64,000 bases of DNA from positions 682,001 to 746,000 of the forward strand of contig NZ_RBVZ01000001.1 of assembly GCF_004000435.1 (NCBI RefSeq), in the 5' to 3' direction. Every line of letters begins with the position of its first letter. Position 1 is the first letter of the stretch. Source of the DNA: Alexandriicola marinus (GTDB lineage: Bacteria; Pseudomonadota; Alphaproteobacteria; Rhodobacterales; Rhodobacteraceae). Under the pieces are notes generated by a model. The model did no database searches. It saw only the letters and a program-made list of their open reading frames with translations, and was not told the DNA's origin. Shown piece by piece: positions 43,206 to 52,566 of the stretch. The translations under genes were made by a program, and so were the position numbers.

Positions 43206-44282
43206 TCAGGGTGCCCTGAAATGCTTTGACAGCTTGAGCCCCTGTCCCTGGTAGTTGGACTTGATCTCACGCCCGTAAAGCAGGTCGGGCACCTCGGCCA
43301 TGCGTTCATAGACCAGCCGGCCCACGATCTGCCCGTGTTCCAGAACGAAGGGCGCCTCGTGGCAGCGCACCTCGAGCACGCCGCGCGATCCCTGACCGCC
43401 CGCCATGTCATGGCCAAAGCCCGGATCGAAGAAGCCTGCGTAATGCACCCGGAATTCGCCCACCATGGCAAGATAGGGGGCCATTTCGGCAGCATGGGTC
43501 GGCGGGATCGTCACGGCTTCGCGGCTGACAAGGATATAGAACGCGCCGGGATCGAGGATGATCTGCCGATCGGCGCTGTGGATCGGCTCCCAGAACTCTG
43601 CCGGAGGATAATGATCGATCCGGTCGAGGTCGATCACGCCTGTATGGGGCTTGGCGCGGTAGCCCACGAGCGTGCCCTCCTTCGGCGCGAGATCGACCGA
43701 AAAGCCCAGCCCGTCGCTGATCACGGGCGGCGTATCGACCAGCGGATCGCTGGCATGAAGCGCGCGCAATTCATCGTCCGTCAGAACCGCCTGACCCTGC
43801 CGGAACCGGATCTGGTTGAGCCGCTGGCCCGGGCGCACCAGAACCGAGAAGGAGCGCGGACAGATCTCGGCCCAGAGCGGGCCGGAATAGCCCGCGGGGA
43901 TTCGGTCGAATTCGACCCCGCCATCGGTGATCGTCCGGGTCAGAAGATCGAGCCTGCCGGTCGAGCTCTTGGCATTGGCGATCGCCTGAACCTCAGGTGG
44001 CAGATCAAGCCGCTCCATCAGGGGCACGACGTAGACGCAGCCCTTTTCCAGGACCGCGCCGTCGGTCAGGTCGATCCGGTGCATCTCGAATTCGGGGAGC
44101 CTCTCGCGCACGCTGCGCCCGGCGCCCGCAAGGAACGAGGCGCGCACGCGGTAGGCTTCGGTGCCAAGCCGCAGGTCGAGGCTGGAGGGCTGGATCTGTT
44201 CCTCGGCCACGGGCGGATCGGCGGCGATCGCGCCGCTGTCGATCATCTTGCGCAGTTTCTGGCTGGGCAGAACCCCGATCAT
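43206..44282 (-). CDS. dcd: 2'-deoxycytidine 5'-triphosphate deaminase, long form
   Basis: A 358-residue protein, almost twice the length of classical Dcd (about 190). It appears to consist of two related halves: SSLDLRLGTEAYRV (about 32-45) and PAGYSGPLWAEICPRSF in the first, and FDPGFGHDMAGGQGSRGVLEVR in the second, which carries the putative catalytic Glu. This long form is usual in alphaproteobacteria. It makes dUTP for dTTP synthesis. It converges on the scpB unit. Confidence 0.88.
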   Translation of the reverse strand: MIGVLPSQKLRKMIDSGAIAADPPVAEEQIQPSSLDLRLGTEAYRVRASFLAGAGRSVRERLPEFEMHRIDLTDGAVLEKGCVYVVPLMERLDLPPEVQAIANAKSSTGRLDLLTRTITDGGVEFDRIPAGYSGPLWAEICPRSFSVLVRPGQRLNQIRFRQGQAVLTDDELRALHASDPLVDTPPVISDGLGFSVDLAPKEGTLVGYRAKPHTGVIDLDRIDHYPPAEFWEPIHSADRQIILDPGAFYILVSREAVTIPPTHAAEMAPYLAMVGEFRVHYAGFFDPGFGHDMAGGQGSRGVLEVRCHEAPFVLEHGQIVGRLVYERMAEVPDLLYGREIKSNYQGQGLKLSKHFRAP

Positions 44283-44311
44283 GTCGACCTCCCTCGTGGC
44301 ACGCGGCCAAC

Positions 44312-44348
44312 AAAAACGCCCGCACCGGGAACCGGGCGGGCGGTTTTT
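44312..44348. terminator. bidirectional terminator between tRNA-Pro and dcd
   Basis: CGCCCGC pairs with GCGGGCG and CCGG with CCGG around a GAA loop (one bulged A), flanked by AAAAA on the left and TTTTT on the right. It will end the tRNA transcript on the minus strand and could work in both directions. Confidence 0.8.
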
Positions 44349-44424
44349 GGTCGGGCTAGCAGGACTTGAACCTGCGACCTTCCGTCCCCCAGACGGACGC
44401 GCTACCAGGCTGCGCTATAGCCCG
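44348..44424 (-). tRNA. tRNA-Pro (anticodon GGG)
   Basis: A 77-base tRNA including an encoded CCA. Acceptor arms CGGGCTA/TAGCCCG pair perfectly; the D arm is GCGC...GCGC. The anticodon stem TCCGT/ACGGA has a seven-base loop CTGGGGG, giving anticodon GGG; the T arm is GCAGG TTCAAGT CCTGC. It lies downstream of merR and is followed immediately by a terminator. Confidence 0.95.
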
Positions 44425-44481
44425 ACGTGATCGCCTTCTTACCAATATCGCCGACAAGGGCAACCCCCGTATTTCGCCGTT

Positions 44482-45282
44482 TCACGAGCCTGCCGCATTG
44501 ATCCGCACGGCAAGGTCGTGCAGGCGGGCAGCAAGGGGAGCGATCTGGCTTGACTGACGCGCAAGCTCTGCCGGGTTGGCGCGCAGAACACGGCTCAGGG
44601 CGCCGGGCCGGCCCCCGATCGCGTCTTCGTCGGGCAGGGGGGGCGGCGGCGGCAGGCTTGGCCGCGAAAAGGGCAGGACGTCCGCCTCGGGGCCGGGGGG
44701 TGGCATCGTGGCGGCCTCGGCCCGTTTGCGCACGAAAGGCAGGGAGACCTCTTCCCGGACGGGTGGGTCCTCGGCCGCATCCTTCGCAGACAGGGGCTCC
44801 GGCTCCACTAGGGGTTCCGGGTCCGGTTCGGGCGGTGGCGCAGGCTCCGCGGCAGCGGGGACCGGATCGGCGGGCCATGGGTCTTCGGGGTCCCATTCGA
44901 CCGGATTGATCTTCGGCGCAGGCTCCGCCTCGACAGGGGCCTCGGCCTCGACGACTTCCTGTGCGTCGCCGTCAATCAGCTCACCGGCCTCGGCCTCTGA
45001 CGTGGCGCGCGGATCGGCACCAAGGGCCGAGACGTATTTCACGCCCTTTTCGCGCAGAAGTTTCTGCGCGCCCTTGATCGTCAGACCCTGATCATGAAGC
45101 AGCGTCTTGATCCCGGCCAGAAGCGCCATGTCGTCGGGGCGGTAATACCTGCGACCGCCCGCGCGTTTCACGGGCTTGATCTGACTGAACTTGCTTTCCC
45201 AGAATCGCAGGACATGTGCCGGTGTATCCAGCCAGTCGGAGACTTCGCTAATCGTGCGAAATGCGTCCCGGGATTTTGCCAT
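44482..45282 (-). CDS. MerR family regulator with long acidic-proline tail
   Basis: A 266-residue protein. The N-terminal winged helix (about 8-80: [32 protein letters not shown]) is a MerR DNA-binding domain; no effector domain follows. The rest is low-complexity, rich in Glu, Pro and Ala. Conserved placement next to ihfA in alphaproteobacteria. The gap to ihfA is ten bases, so they are co-transcribed. Confidence 0.87.
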   Translation of the reverse strand: MAKSRDAFRTISEVSDWLDTPAHVLRFWESKFSQIKPVKRAGGRRYYRPDDMALLAGIKTLLHDQGLTIKGAQKLLREKGVKYVSALGADPRATSEAEAGELIDGDAQEVVEAEAPVEAEPAPKINPVEWDPEDPWPADPVPAAAEPAPPPEPDPEPLVEPEPLSAKDAAEDPPVREEVSLPFVRKRAEAATMPPPGPEADVLPFSRPSLPPPPPLPDEDAIGGRPGALSRVLRANPAELARQSSQIAPLAARLHDLAVRINAAGS

Positions 45283-45292
45283 GTGCCCGACC

Positions 45293-45595
45293 TCAGCGTC
45301 GGTTTCCGGCAGCGACCCGTTCCTTCATCAGGTGCGATGCCCGGAAGGACAAAACGCGCCTCGGGTGGATCGGCACTTCTTCGCCGGTCTTGGGGTTGCG
45401 TCCGATCCGCGCGGATTTCTCACGCACGGAAAACGTCCCGAAGGAAGAGATCTTCACGGTCTCCCCGTCGACCAGCGCATCCGAAATGTGGCGCAGAACG
45501 GCCTCGACAAGATCAGCACTATCATTACGCGACAAACCAACTTCGCTATGGACAGCCTCGGCTAGGTCCATCCGGGTCAGGGTCTTCTCGGCCAT
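45293..45595 (-). CDS. ihfA: integration host factor alpha subunit
   Basis: A 100-residue HU/IHF protein: [22 protein letters not shown] at the start, [17 protein letters not shown] and [13 protein letters not shown] in the DNA-binding arm. With IhfB it bends DNA at specific sites. It has its own promoter upstream. Confidence 0.95.
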   Translation of the reverse strand: MAEKTLTRMDLAEAVHSEVGLSRNDSADLVEAVLRHISDALVDGETVKISSFGTFSVREKSARIGRNPKTGEEVPIHPRRVLSFRASHLMKERVAAGNRR

Positions 45596-45616
45596 GTCTG
45601 TCTCCCTGTTTCCGAG

Positions 45617-45646
45617 ACATTAGTGCCGGTCGCAATTTAGAGTCAA
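45617..45646 (-). promoter_or_regulatory. putative ihfA promoter
   Basis: On the minus strand TTGACT and TAATGT are separated by 18 bases, 22 to 51 bases before the ihfA start. A good sigma-70 match within the 94-base fabH-ihfA gap. Confidence 0.6.
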
Positions 45647-45689
45647 TATCAAGGGCTTGCGCAGCAGGGCTGAGAGGCCGGGAGACAGG

Positions 45690-46661
45690 CTACCAGCGCA
45701 GCACGACAGAGCCCCACGCAAGGCCGCCGCCGATTGCCTCTGTGACCAGCAGATCGCCCTGCCGAATCTGCCCGCGCTCGACGCCCACCGACAGGGCCAG
45801 CGGGATCGAGGCGGCCGATGTATTGCCATGATCCTGAACGGTCAGAATCACCCGGCTCAGCGGGACGCCCAGTTTCTTGGCGGTGGATTTGATGATGCGG
45901 ATGTTGGCCTGATGCGGCACGACCCAGTCGACGTCATCGGCGCCGAGGCCCACGCTTTCCAGCGCGTGATGCGCGGTTTGGGCCAGCTTCTCGACGGCAT
46001 GGCGAAACACCTCCGGCCCCTGCATCCGCAAGAAACCGTTCGTCCCGGTCGAGATGCCACCATCGACATAAAGCAGGTCGCGATAGCGGCCGTCGGAATG
46101 CAGATCGGTGGCGAGGATACCCCGATCGTCCGAGGTGCCCGCGCCTTCCTCCGCCTCGAGCACAAGCGCGCCGGCCCCGTCTCCGAACAGGACGCAGGTG
46201 GAGCGGTCGGTCCAGTCCATGATCCGGCTGAAGGTTTCCGCACCGATCACGAGGACCCGTTTCGCCTGGCCCGACAGGATCAGCGCATTGGCATTCGACA
46301 GCGCATAGACGAACCCCGCGCAGACGGCCTGCACATCGAAGGCAAATCCTGTCGTCATGCCGATTTCGCTCTGCACCATGGTCGCGGCCGAGGGAAACGT
46401 CAGATCAGCGGTCGAGGTCGCAAGGATCACCGCGTCGATGTCGGACCCTTTCAGCCCCGCAGAGGCCAGTGCGGCACGCGCGGCGTGGGTGGCCAGATCG
46501 GAGGTGTTCTCGTTGTCCGCGGCGAAATGGCGCCTCTCGATCCCGGAACGGGAGCGGATCCATTCGTCGCTCGTGTCGAGGGTCTTCTCGAATTCAGAAT
46601 TCGGGACCACCCGCTCGGGCAGATAATGCCCGACGCCCCGGACGACCGCACGTAGTGTCAT
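45690..46661 (-). CDS. fabH: beta-ketoacyl-ACP synthase III
   Basis: A 323-residue thiolase-fold enzyme that starts fatty acid synthesis from acetyl-CoA and malonyl-ACP. Catalytic Cys114 (DVQAVCAGF), His in VVPHQANIRI and Asn in HGNTSAAS are present. It starts two bases after the plsX stop. Confidence 0.96.
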   Translation of the reverse strand: MTLRAVVRGVGHYLPERVVPNSEFEKTLDTSDEWIRSRSGIERRHFAADNENTSDLATHAARAALASAGLKGSDIDAVILATSTADLTFPSAATMVQSEIGMTTGFAFDVQAVCAGFVYALSNANALILSGQAKRVLVIGAETFSRIMDWTDRSTCVLFGDGAGALVLEAEEGAGTSDDRGILATDLHSDGRYRDLLYVDGGISTGTNGFLRMQGPEVFRHAVEKLAQTAHHALESVGLGADDVDWVVPHQANIRIIKSTAKKLGVPLSRVILTVQDHGNTSAASIPLALSVGVERGQIRQGDLLVTEAIGGGLAWGSVVLRW

Positions 46662-46663
46662 TG

Positions 46664-47818
46664 TCAGTCTTTCCTTGCCCCCGCACTGGCGCGTGCCCCG
46701 GTCTGTTCCGGGATCTCGCCAACTGCCCTCCCGCTTTGCGGCGCATCTTGTGCAAGCGCCGCCGCAGATGCAACCCGCGCCGCCAGCCTGTCGGAAAAGC
46801 CCGATTTCCCAAGATCATAAGACAGAACCAGCGCCGCCGCGACGCCCGTTTCATCCGCCGAACCATGGCTTTTGACAACCGTGCCGTTCAGGCCAAGGAA
46901 CACGCCGCCGTTGACCCGCCTGGGATCGATCCGCTTGCGCAGCCGGCTGAGCGATCCGCGCGCCAGAAGCGCCGCAACGGTGCTGAGCAGGGTCTTGCGA
47001 AACGCTTCGCGCAGGAAATCGGCGATGATATTGGCCGTGCCTTCCCCGGTCTTGAGCGCGACATTGCCCGTAAAGCCGTCCGTCACGATCACATCGACAC
47101 GATCCGATGGCAGATCGCCGCCTTCGACGAAGCCCACATAGGCGAATTCGCCCTTGTCGGCGGCCGCCGAGATCAGCTCGTTCGCGACCTTCAGTTCGGC
47201 CCGGCCCTTGTGCTCCTCGACGCCGACATTCAAGAGCCCGACCCGCGGCTGCGTGATGCCCAGCCCGTTGCGCGCATAGGAGGCGCCCATCAGGGCATAG
47301 GCCAGCAGATCGTCCTGATCGGCCCGGATATCGGCACCCGCGTCCAGCATCACGTTGAAGCCTGACGGGTTGCGCGATGGCCAGAGGCAGGCGATGGCCG
47401 GCCTGTTCACGCCATCGACCTTGCGCAGGCGCAGCATCGACACGGCCATCAATGCCCCGGTGTTGCCGCAGCTGACGCAAACCGAGGCCTCGCCGTCGCG
47501 CACGGCATCGATCGCCGACCACATCGAGGTGGATTTGCCATTGCGCATGACCTGGCTCGGTTTGTCCGACATCGCCACGACATCGGGCGCATGCACGACG
47601 GTCACCCGCGCGCCGAGGCCGCGTCTGGCGACCAGCGGATCGAGCGTGTCTTTCGGCCCGTGCAGAAGGACATGGGCGTCGGGCGCGGATTTCAGGAAAT
47701 GCGAAAGGCCCGCGACAACCGTCGCAGGCCCGGAATCACCGCCCATCGCATCGACTGACAGGATTACCCGGCCGGTCCCGACTGCCTTGTCAGGAGATGC
47801 TCCCGCGGCGTCCGACAT
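46664..47818 (-). CDS. plsX: phosphate acyltransferase PlsX
   Basis: A 384-residue enzyme making acyl-phosphate from acyl-ACP for phospholipid synthesis. VILSVDAMGGDSGPATVVAG near 19-38, VSCGNTGALMA near 100, and VDVIVTDGFTGNVALK near 238 are diagnostic. It has an unusually long Ala/Arg-rich C-terminal tail. Follows rpmF after 23 bases. Confidence 0.95.
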   Translation of the reverse strand: MSDAAGASPDKAVGTGRVILSVDAMGGDSGPATVVAGLSHFLKSAPDAHVLLHGPKDTLDPLVARRGLGARVTVVHAPDVVAMSDKPSQVMRNGKSTSMWSAIDAVRDGEASVCVSCGNTGALMAVSMLRLRKVDGVNRPAIACLWPSRNPSGFNVMLDAGADIRADQDDLLAYALMGASYARNGLGITQPRVGLLNVGVEEHKGRAELKVANELISAAADKGEFAYVGFVEGGDLPSDRVDVIVTDGFTGNVALKTGEGTANIIADFLREAFRKTLLSTVAALLARGSLSRLRKRIDPRRVNGGVFLGLNGTVVKSHGSADETGVAAALVLSYDLGKSGFSDRLAARVASAAALAQDAPQSGRAVGEIPEQTGARASAGARKD

Positions 47819-47841
47819 TCCAGGCGGTCCGATAGCCGGCC

Positions 47842-48048
47842 TCAGGCCGCGTCGTCGTCGAGATCGATCTCGTCGGCCTGTGCGATCACTTCGCGATCAG
47901 CATAGGAGCCGCAGGACGGGCAGATGTGGTGCGGGCGCTTCAGCTCGCCACAGCTGGGGCATTCGTTCGGGTTCGCAGCAACGAGCGCATCGTGCGACCG
48001 ACGCATGTTGCGGCGGGATTTGGAAATTTTATTCTGTGGGACAGCCAT
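47842..48048 (-). CDS. rpmF: 50S ribosomal protein L32
   Basis: A 68-residue L32: [19 protein letters not shown] at the start and a CPSC...ICPSC zinc ribbon ([21 protein letters not shown]). First gene of the rpmF-plsX-fabH unit. Confidence 0.96.
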   Translation of the reverse strand: MAVPQNKISKSRRNMRRSHDALVAANPNECPSCGELKRPHHICPSCGSYADREVIAQADEIDLDDDAA

Positions 48049-48188
48049 GTCTCAACCTCGGTTCGTTCGGGCCCGTCCGGCCCCTGTGTCAGGATATATC
48101 CGCCAGTCTTTGGACCTGAGCAGCGTCATTCGGGCGCGTCTTACAGATGAATGGTTCCCCTGTCGAGGCGCGATATCAAAGAGGCCGC

Positions 48189-48217
48189 ATACATACTGCC
48201 CCGCTACGAAAGAGCAA
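48189..48217 (-). promoter_or_regulatory. putative rpmF promoter
   Basis: On the minus strand TTGCTC and TATGTAT are 16 bases apart, about 140-170 bases before the rpmF start, in the 207-base gap between the YceD and L32 genes. It fits alphaproteobacterial promoters with a CTTGC-type -35. The leader is long (about 130 bases). Confidence 0.5.
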
Positions 48218-48255
48218 GCGTTTTCTGGCCGGTTTTCGCGGGATCGGCCAAGGCC

Positions 48256-48828
48256 TCAATGGTCGTCGCCGCTGTCGCCGCTCAGCTTGTCGCGGAGCGC
48301 CTCGAGCCCGGCAAAGGGTTTAAGATCGGCATCCCTCAACGGCGCCGCCCCGGGTTCCGTTACGACGACCTCGCCCAATTCGGCCTCGGCCTTGCGCGGA
48401 AAGGGCGGCAGGGCAAGCGACAGGGCTTCGATCATGACGGCCGCCAGATCGATTTCCCGGGGCAGGGCCTCGACCGTGTCGTCCTCGGGCATCTCGACCT
48501 CGCCGGCCTCGAGCTCGGATATATCCGACAGGTAGCGCCGGGTGACATCCTCGTCGATTCGGGTGGTCACCGGGTCAAGCGTGACGACGCATTCCTGCGC
48601 GACCGTGGCGCCCAGATGCGCGTCAAGGCGCCAGTCGTGGCTGCCTTCGGCGGTGATCCGGCCTTCGAATCGCAGTTTGCGCAGAGACAGGATCGACAGC
48701 TCTTCCGCGATCCGGGCACGCCATTGCGCATCGGGCTCGATCAGGAAATCCCGACCCGCCTTCGCATTCAGGTCTGCAACACGGATGATCTGTGACGGCG
48801 ATCTCCCGCCGGTCTGGTCAGGGGTCAT
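48256..48828 (-). CDS. YceD family (DUF177) protein
   Basis: A 190-residue protein of the YceD family, usually upstream of rpmF and linked to 23S rRNA/ribosome assembly. VAQECVVTLDPVTTRIDEDVTRRYL near 75-100 is the conserved core, and an acidic stretch follows. The ATG at 48828 has AAAGGA upstream; a longer frame of 30 codons is rejected. Confidence 0.88.
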   Translation of the reverse strand: MTPDQTGGRSPSQIIRVADLNAKAGRDFLIEPDAQWRARIAEELSILSLRKLRFEGRITAEGSHDWRLDAHLGATVAQECVVTLDPVTTRIDEDVTRRYLSDISELEAGEVEMPEDDTVEALPREIDLAAVMIEALSLALPPFPRKAEAELGEVVVTEPGAAPLRDADLKPFAGLEALRDKLSGDSGDDH

Positions 48829-48968
48829 CCTGTCATCCTTTCTTGAACAGGGCGGTTCCATTGATATAGACCCCGATAAAAGGCACGCGCCACCCGGGAC
48901 AAGGGGGTGCGACGACAAAAGGGCGGATGATGGCGGCGCGACAGGTGGAAATATCGGGCACCCGACCG

Positions 48969-49424
48969 ATGCGGAGCAGGGGCCGCATGGTCATTCTCGC
49001 CGGCGCACTGTCGATTGCGACTGCCTGTGCCCCAACATTTCAGAACCACGGCTATATTCCGTTCGAGGAGGACCTGGCCCAGATCGCCGTCGGTGTGGAC
49101 ACACGCGAAAGCGTGGTGGCCGCCGTCGGATCGCCGACCTCGACCGGGGTCAGCGGGTCGGACGCCTTCTACTACGTGTCCAGCCGGTTCCGGCATTTCG
49201 CCTTCTTCGCGCCCGAAGAGATCAACCGCGAGGTTCTGGCGATCTCCTTCACCGAGGCGGGCGTCGTGCGCAATATCGAACGCTTCGGCCTCGAGGACGG
49301 GCGCGTCGTCGTCCTGTCGCGCAGGGTCACAGACGACAACCTGCCGGATACGACCTTCCTCGGGCAACTTCTGGACAATATCGGTAATTTCGACCCGACC
49401 ACCCTGATCCCCGAAGGGATCTGA
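48969..49424 (+). CDS. bamE: outer membrane protein assembly factor BamE (SmpA/OmlA)-like lipoprotein
   Basis: A protein of about 151 residues with a hydrophobic signal ending in a weak lipobox (ATAC), and the BamE fold: QIAVGVDTRESVVAAVGSPTSTG near 37-59 and DAFYYVSSRF. It likely acts in the BAM complex. The start is uncertain among 48927, 48969 and 48987; I chose the middle one. It is divergent from the YceD gene. Confidence 0.82.
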   Translation: MRSRGRMVILAGALSIATACAPTFQNHGYIPFEEDLAQIAVGVDTRESVVAAVGSPTSTGVSGSDAFYYVSSRFRHFAFFAPEEINREVLAISFTEAGVVRNIERFGLEDGRVVVLSRRVTDDNLPDTTFLGQLLDNIGNFDPTTLIPEGI

Positions 49425-49454
49425 GCGGCCGGCGACGAATGCGTCGAGCCCGGC

Positions 49455-49847
49455 CTATTCTTCGGGTTCGAAGGTCAGAGCCACGCCGTTGATGCAGTAG
49501 CGCAGGCCCGTGGGCTGCGGGCCATCGGGAAAGACATGGCCCAGATGCGCATCGCAGCGATTACAATGCACCTCGGTGCGGCGCATGAAAAAGCTGCGAT
49601 CTTCCTTCTCGCCGACCATCTCGGGATCGAGGGGCTGGTAGAACGACGGCCATCCGGTTCCACTTTCGAATTTTGCCCCCTGATCGAACAGGGGCGCTCC
49701 GCAGCAGACACACATGTAGGTGCCCGGCTCTTTCGGAAAATCCTCATGGGTTCCGGCCCGCTCCGTTCCGTGTTTGCGTGTCACCTTGTAGGCTAGGTCG
49801 GACAGCTGTTCGCGCCATTCCGCTTCTGACTTAACGATCTTGTCCAT
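49455..49847 (-). CDS. msrB: peptide-methionine (R)-S-oxide reductase MsrB
   Basis: A 130-residue methionine-R-sulfoxide reductase. Zinc-type cysteines in MCVCCG and CNRCDAHLGHVFPDGP, and GLRYCINGVAL with the catalytic Cys, are present. ESGTGWPSFYQP is diagnostic. Repairs oxidised protein methionine. Confidence 0.96.
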   Translation of the reverse strand: MDKIVKSEAEWREQLSDLAYKVTRKHGTERAGTHEDFPKEPGTYMCVCCGAPLFDQGAKFESGTGWPSFYQPLDPEMVGEKEDRSFFMRRTEVHCNRCDAHLGHVFPDGPQPTGLRYCINGVALTFEPEE

Positions 49848-49915
49848 CTGCTGTTATCCTCTTGCCATCTGCCTCGTATCTAGGTCGGATCGCATCTGTC
49901 GCCAACAGGGCCAGC

Positions 49916-50680
49916 ATGACCGAACATCTCGAAAAGGGACGCTACCGGGCCAGATGGGCCAATACCGCCGCCGAGATCGAGGCGGCGATGCGCCTGCGGC
50001 ATCTGTGTTTCATGGCCTCGGGCGGAGGGCAGGGCCGCGACGACGGGCTCGACCGCGACGATTTCGACGACCGGTGCCGCCATCTGCTGATCGAGGAGAT
50101 CGACGGAGGGCGGCTGGTCGGATGTTGCAGGCTGATGCTGCTGCGCGACGGGACCGAGATCGGATCAAGCTATTCGGCGCAGTATTACGAATTGTCGCGG
50201 CTGTCGGGCTATGGCGCCCCGATGCTGGAACTGGGGCGCTTCTGCATTCACCCCGGGATCCTCGATCCCGATATCCTGCGGATGGCCTGGGCCGCGCTGA
50301 CGCGGCTTGTCGATGCCGAGGGCGTCGAGCTGATCTTTGGTTGTTCGTCCTTCGCCGGAACTGAAACGGACCGCTATCTCGATGCCTTCGGATTGCTGAG
50401 CGATCGCCACGTCGCGCCGCGCCGCTGGTTGCCGCGGGTCAAGGCGCCGCGGGTGTTCCGCTTTGCCGAAACCCTGCGCCGCGCACATCATGAGACCGAC
50501 CGGAAATCCGGCCTGCAACGGATGCCGCCACTTCTGCGGTCCTACCTCGCGATGGGCGGCTGGGTCAGCGATCACGCGGTCGTGGATACCGATCTGAACA
50601 CGCTCCACGTGTTCACCGGGCTCGAGATCCGGTCGATCCCGGAGGCGCGGGCCCGCGCGCTCAGGCTCGTGGCGACATAG
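49916..50680 (+). CDS. olsB: ornithine N-acyltransferase OlsB-like (GNAT fold)
   Basis: A 254-residue protein of the OlsB/hemolysin-type acyl-ACP acyltransferase group. MRLRHLCFMASGG, LLIEEIDGGRLVGCCRLMLL near 57-76, YYELSRLSGYGAPMLELGRFCIHP near 87-110, and GCSSFAGTETDRY fit. OlsB makes lyso-ornithine lipid; olsA is not adjacent. Alternatively a related acyl-homoserine-type acyltransferase. The start at 49916 gives the usual N-terminus. Confidence 0.75.
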   Translation: MTEHLEKGRYRARWANTAAEIEAAMRLRHLCFMASGGGQGRDDGLDRDDFDDRCRHLLIEEIDGGRLVGCCRLMLLRDGTEIGSSYSAQYYELSRLSGYGAPMLELGRFCIHPGILDPDILRMAWAALTRLVDAEGVELIFGCSSFAGTETDRYLDAFGLLSDRHVAPRRWLPRVKAPRVFRFAETLRRAHHETDRKSGLQRMPPLLRSYLAMGGWVSDHAVVDTDLNTLHVFTGLEIRSIPEARARALRLVAT

Positions 50681-50721
50681 CCCACCTTGCGCCCGGCGCC
50701 TGCGCGGTCTAGCTCCCGGTC

Positions 50722-52536
50722 ATGGCACGCGCACCCCTTCTTCAACTGACCGACATTTCCCTGACCTTCGGCGGGGATCCCGTATTCGATGACCTGTCCC
50801 TCGCCGTCCAGAGCGGAGAGAGGATCGCGCTTGTCGGGCGAAATGGTTCTGGCAAATCCACGCTGATGAAGGTGATGGCCGGTCTGGTCGAGCCTGACCG
50901 CGGCACGCGGGTCGTCTCGCCGGGGACGGGCGTGGGCTACATGGAACAGGATCCCGACATGTCGGGATCGGTGACCCTGGGCGATTTCGCGGCCCGCGAT
51001 CTTGATCCCGGGGAGGCCTACAAGATCGAGATCGCGGCCGAGGGCCTGAAATTCGACCCTTCCCGCGAGGTTTCCGTCGCCTCCGGCGGAGAGCGTCGCC
51101 GCGCGGCATTGGCGCGGCTGATGGCGCAGGCGCCCGATCTGATGCTGCTGGACGAGCCGACGAACCACCTCGATATCGAGGCGATCGGCTGGCTCGAGGG
51201 GCAATTGTCGGAAACCCGCGCGGCCTTTGTCCTGATCAGCCACGACAGGGCGTTCCTGCGGGCGCTGACGCGCAGCACGCTCTGGATCGATCGTGGCGCG
51301 GTGCGCCGGCGGGATGCCGGGTTCGACGGGTTCGAGGAGTGGCGCGACAAGGTCTGGGAAGACGAGGATACCGCCCGCCACAAGCTGAACCGCAAGATCA
51401 AGGCCGAGGCCCGCTGGGCCGTCGAAGGCATCAGCGCCCGGCGCAAGCGCAACATGGGCCGGGTGCGGGCGCTGCACGAGCTGCGCGCTGAACGCGCCGC
51501 CCAGATCAAGCGGCAGGGTGCGGCGGCGCTGAGCTTCGAGGCCGGTCAGAAATCGGGCCGCAAGGTGATCGAGGCCAAGGGCCTTTCCAAGACTTTCGGC
51601 GGGCAGAAGATCGTAACCGATTTCACGCTGACCGTGCAGCGCGGCGACCGGGTGGCCTTTGTCGGCCCCAACGGCGTCGGCAAGACGACGCTGATCCGAA
51701 TGCTGCTGGGCCAGCTGGAGCCCGACGCGGGGCAGGTGACCCACGGCACCAACCTCGATATCGCGGTGTTCGATCAGTCGCGCAGCGCGCTCGACCCGGA
51801 GATGAGCCTGTGGGATTCGCTCGTGGGCGATCCGGCGATGCGGGTGTCGGGCAAGGCCGATCAGGTCATGGTGCGGGGCACGCCGCGCCACGTGGTGGGC
51901 TATCTGAAGGATTTCCTGTTTGACGAATCGCGTGCCCGTGCGCCCGTGCGGTCGCTCTCGGGCGGTGAAAAGGCGCGGCTCCTGCTGGCGCGGCTGATGG
52001 CGCAGCCATCGAACCTTCTGGTTCTCGACGAACCGACCAACGATCTGGATATCGAAACGCTCGATCTGTTGCAGGACATCCTCGGGGAATATGACGGGAC
52101 GGTGCTTCTGGTCAGCCACGACCGGGATTTCCTCGACCGCACGGCGACCACGACGGTCGCGATGGAGGGCAATGGCCGCGCCGTTGTCTATGCAGGGGGC
52201 TGGTCTGACTACCGTACGCAGCGCGGCGAGGTTGAGGAAAAACCTGAAGAACGCCCCGCAAGTCATTCACCAAAAACGGAAAAATATACATCTAAGGTCG
52301 AGAAAAAGCCCTCCCTCAGCTTTACGGAAAAGCACCGCCTGGCCGCCTTGCCCGACGAGATCGCCCGTCTCGAGGCCGAGATTGCAAAGCTTGGTGACCT
52401 GCTTTCCGATCCCCAATTGTTCTCGCGTGAGCCGGTCAAGTTCAAGAAGGCCACCGAGGCGCTGACCGAGCGGCAGGCAAAACTTGCCGCCGCCGAAGAG
52501 GAGTGGCTCCTTCTCGAGGAAAAGGCCGAAGGCTGA
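50722..52536 (+). CDS. ABC-F family ATPase (Uup-like)
   Basis: A 604-residue protein with two ABC domains: Walker A GRNGSGKST (near 38-46) and GPNGVGKTT (near 315), signature SGGERRR and SGGEKAR, and Walker B LLDEPTNHLD and VLDEPTNDLD. A linker (about 230-290) is charged; the C-terminus carries a coiled-coil-like tail (LEAEIAKLGDLL). ABC-F proteins act on the ribosome; Uup-type members also affect transposon excision. The 3' tail is AT-richer than its surroundings. Confidence 0.9.
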   Translation: MARAPLLQLTDISLTFGGDPVFDDLSLAVQSGERIALVGRNGSGKSTLMKVMAGLVEPDRGTRVVSPGTGVGYMEQDPDMSGSVTLGDFAARDLDPGEAYKIEIAAEGLKFDPSREVSVASGGERRRAALARLMAQAPDLMLLDEPTNHLDIEAIGWLEGQLSETRAAFVLISHDRAFLRALTRSTLWIDRGAVRRRDAGFDGFEEWRDKVWEDEDTARHKLNRKIKAEARWAVEGISARRKRNMGRVRALHELRAERAAQIKRQGAAALSFEAGQKSGRKVIEAKGLSKTFGGQKIVTDFTLTVQRGDRVAFVGPNGVGKTTLIRMLLGQLEPDAGQVTHGTNLDIAVFDQSRSALDPEMSLWDSLVGDPAMRVSGKADQVMVRGTPRHVVGYLKDFLFDESRARAPVRSLSGGEKARLLLARLMAQPSNLLVLDEPTNDLDIETLDLLQDILGEYDGTVLLVSHDRDFLDRTATTTVAMEGNGRAVVYAGGWSDYRTQRGEVEEKPEERPASHSPKTEKYTSKVEKKPSLSFTEKHRLAALPDEIARLEAEIAKLGDLLSDPQLFSREPVKFKKATEALTERQAKLAAAEEEWLLLEEKAEG

Positions 52537-52566
52537 TCCAGCCTCCGGCCCTTTGGGTTCTCACGC

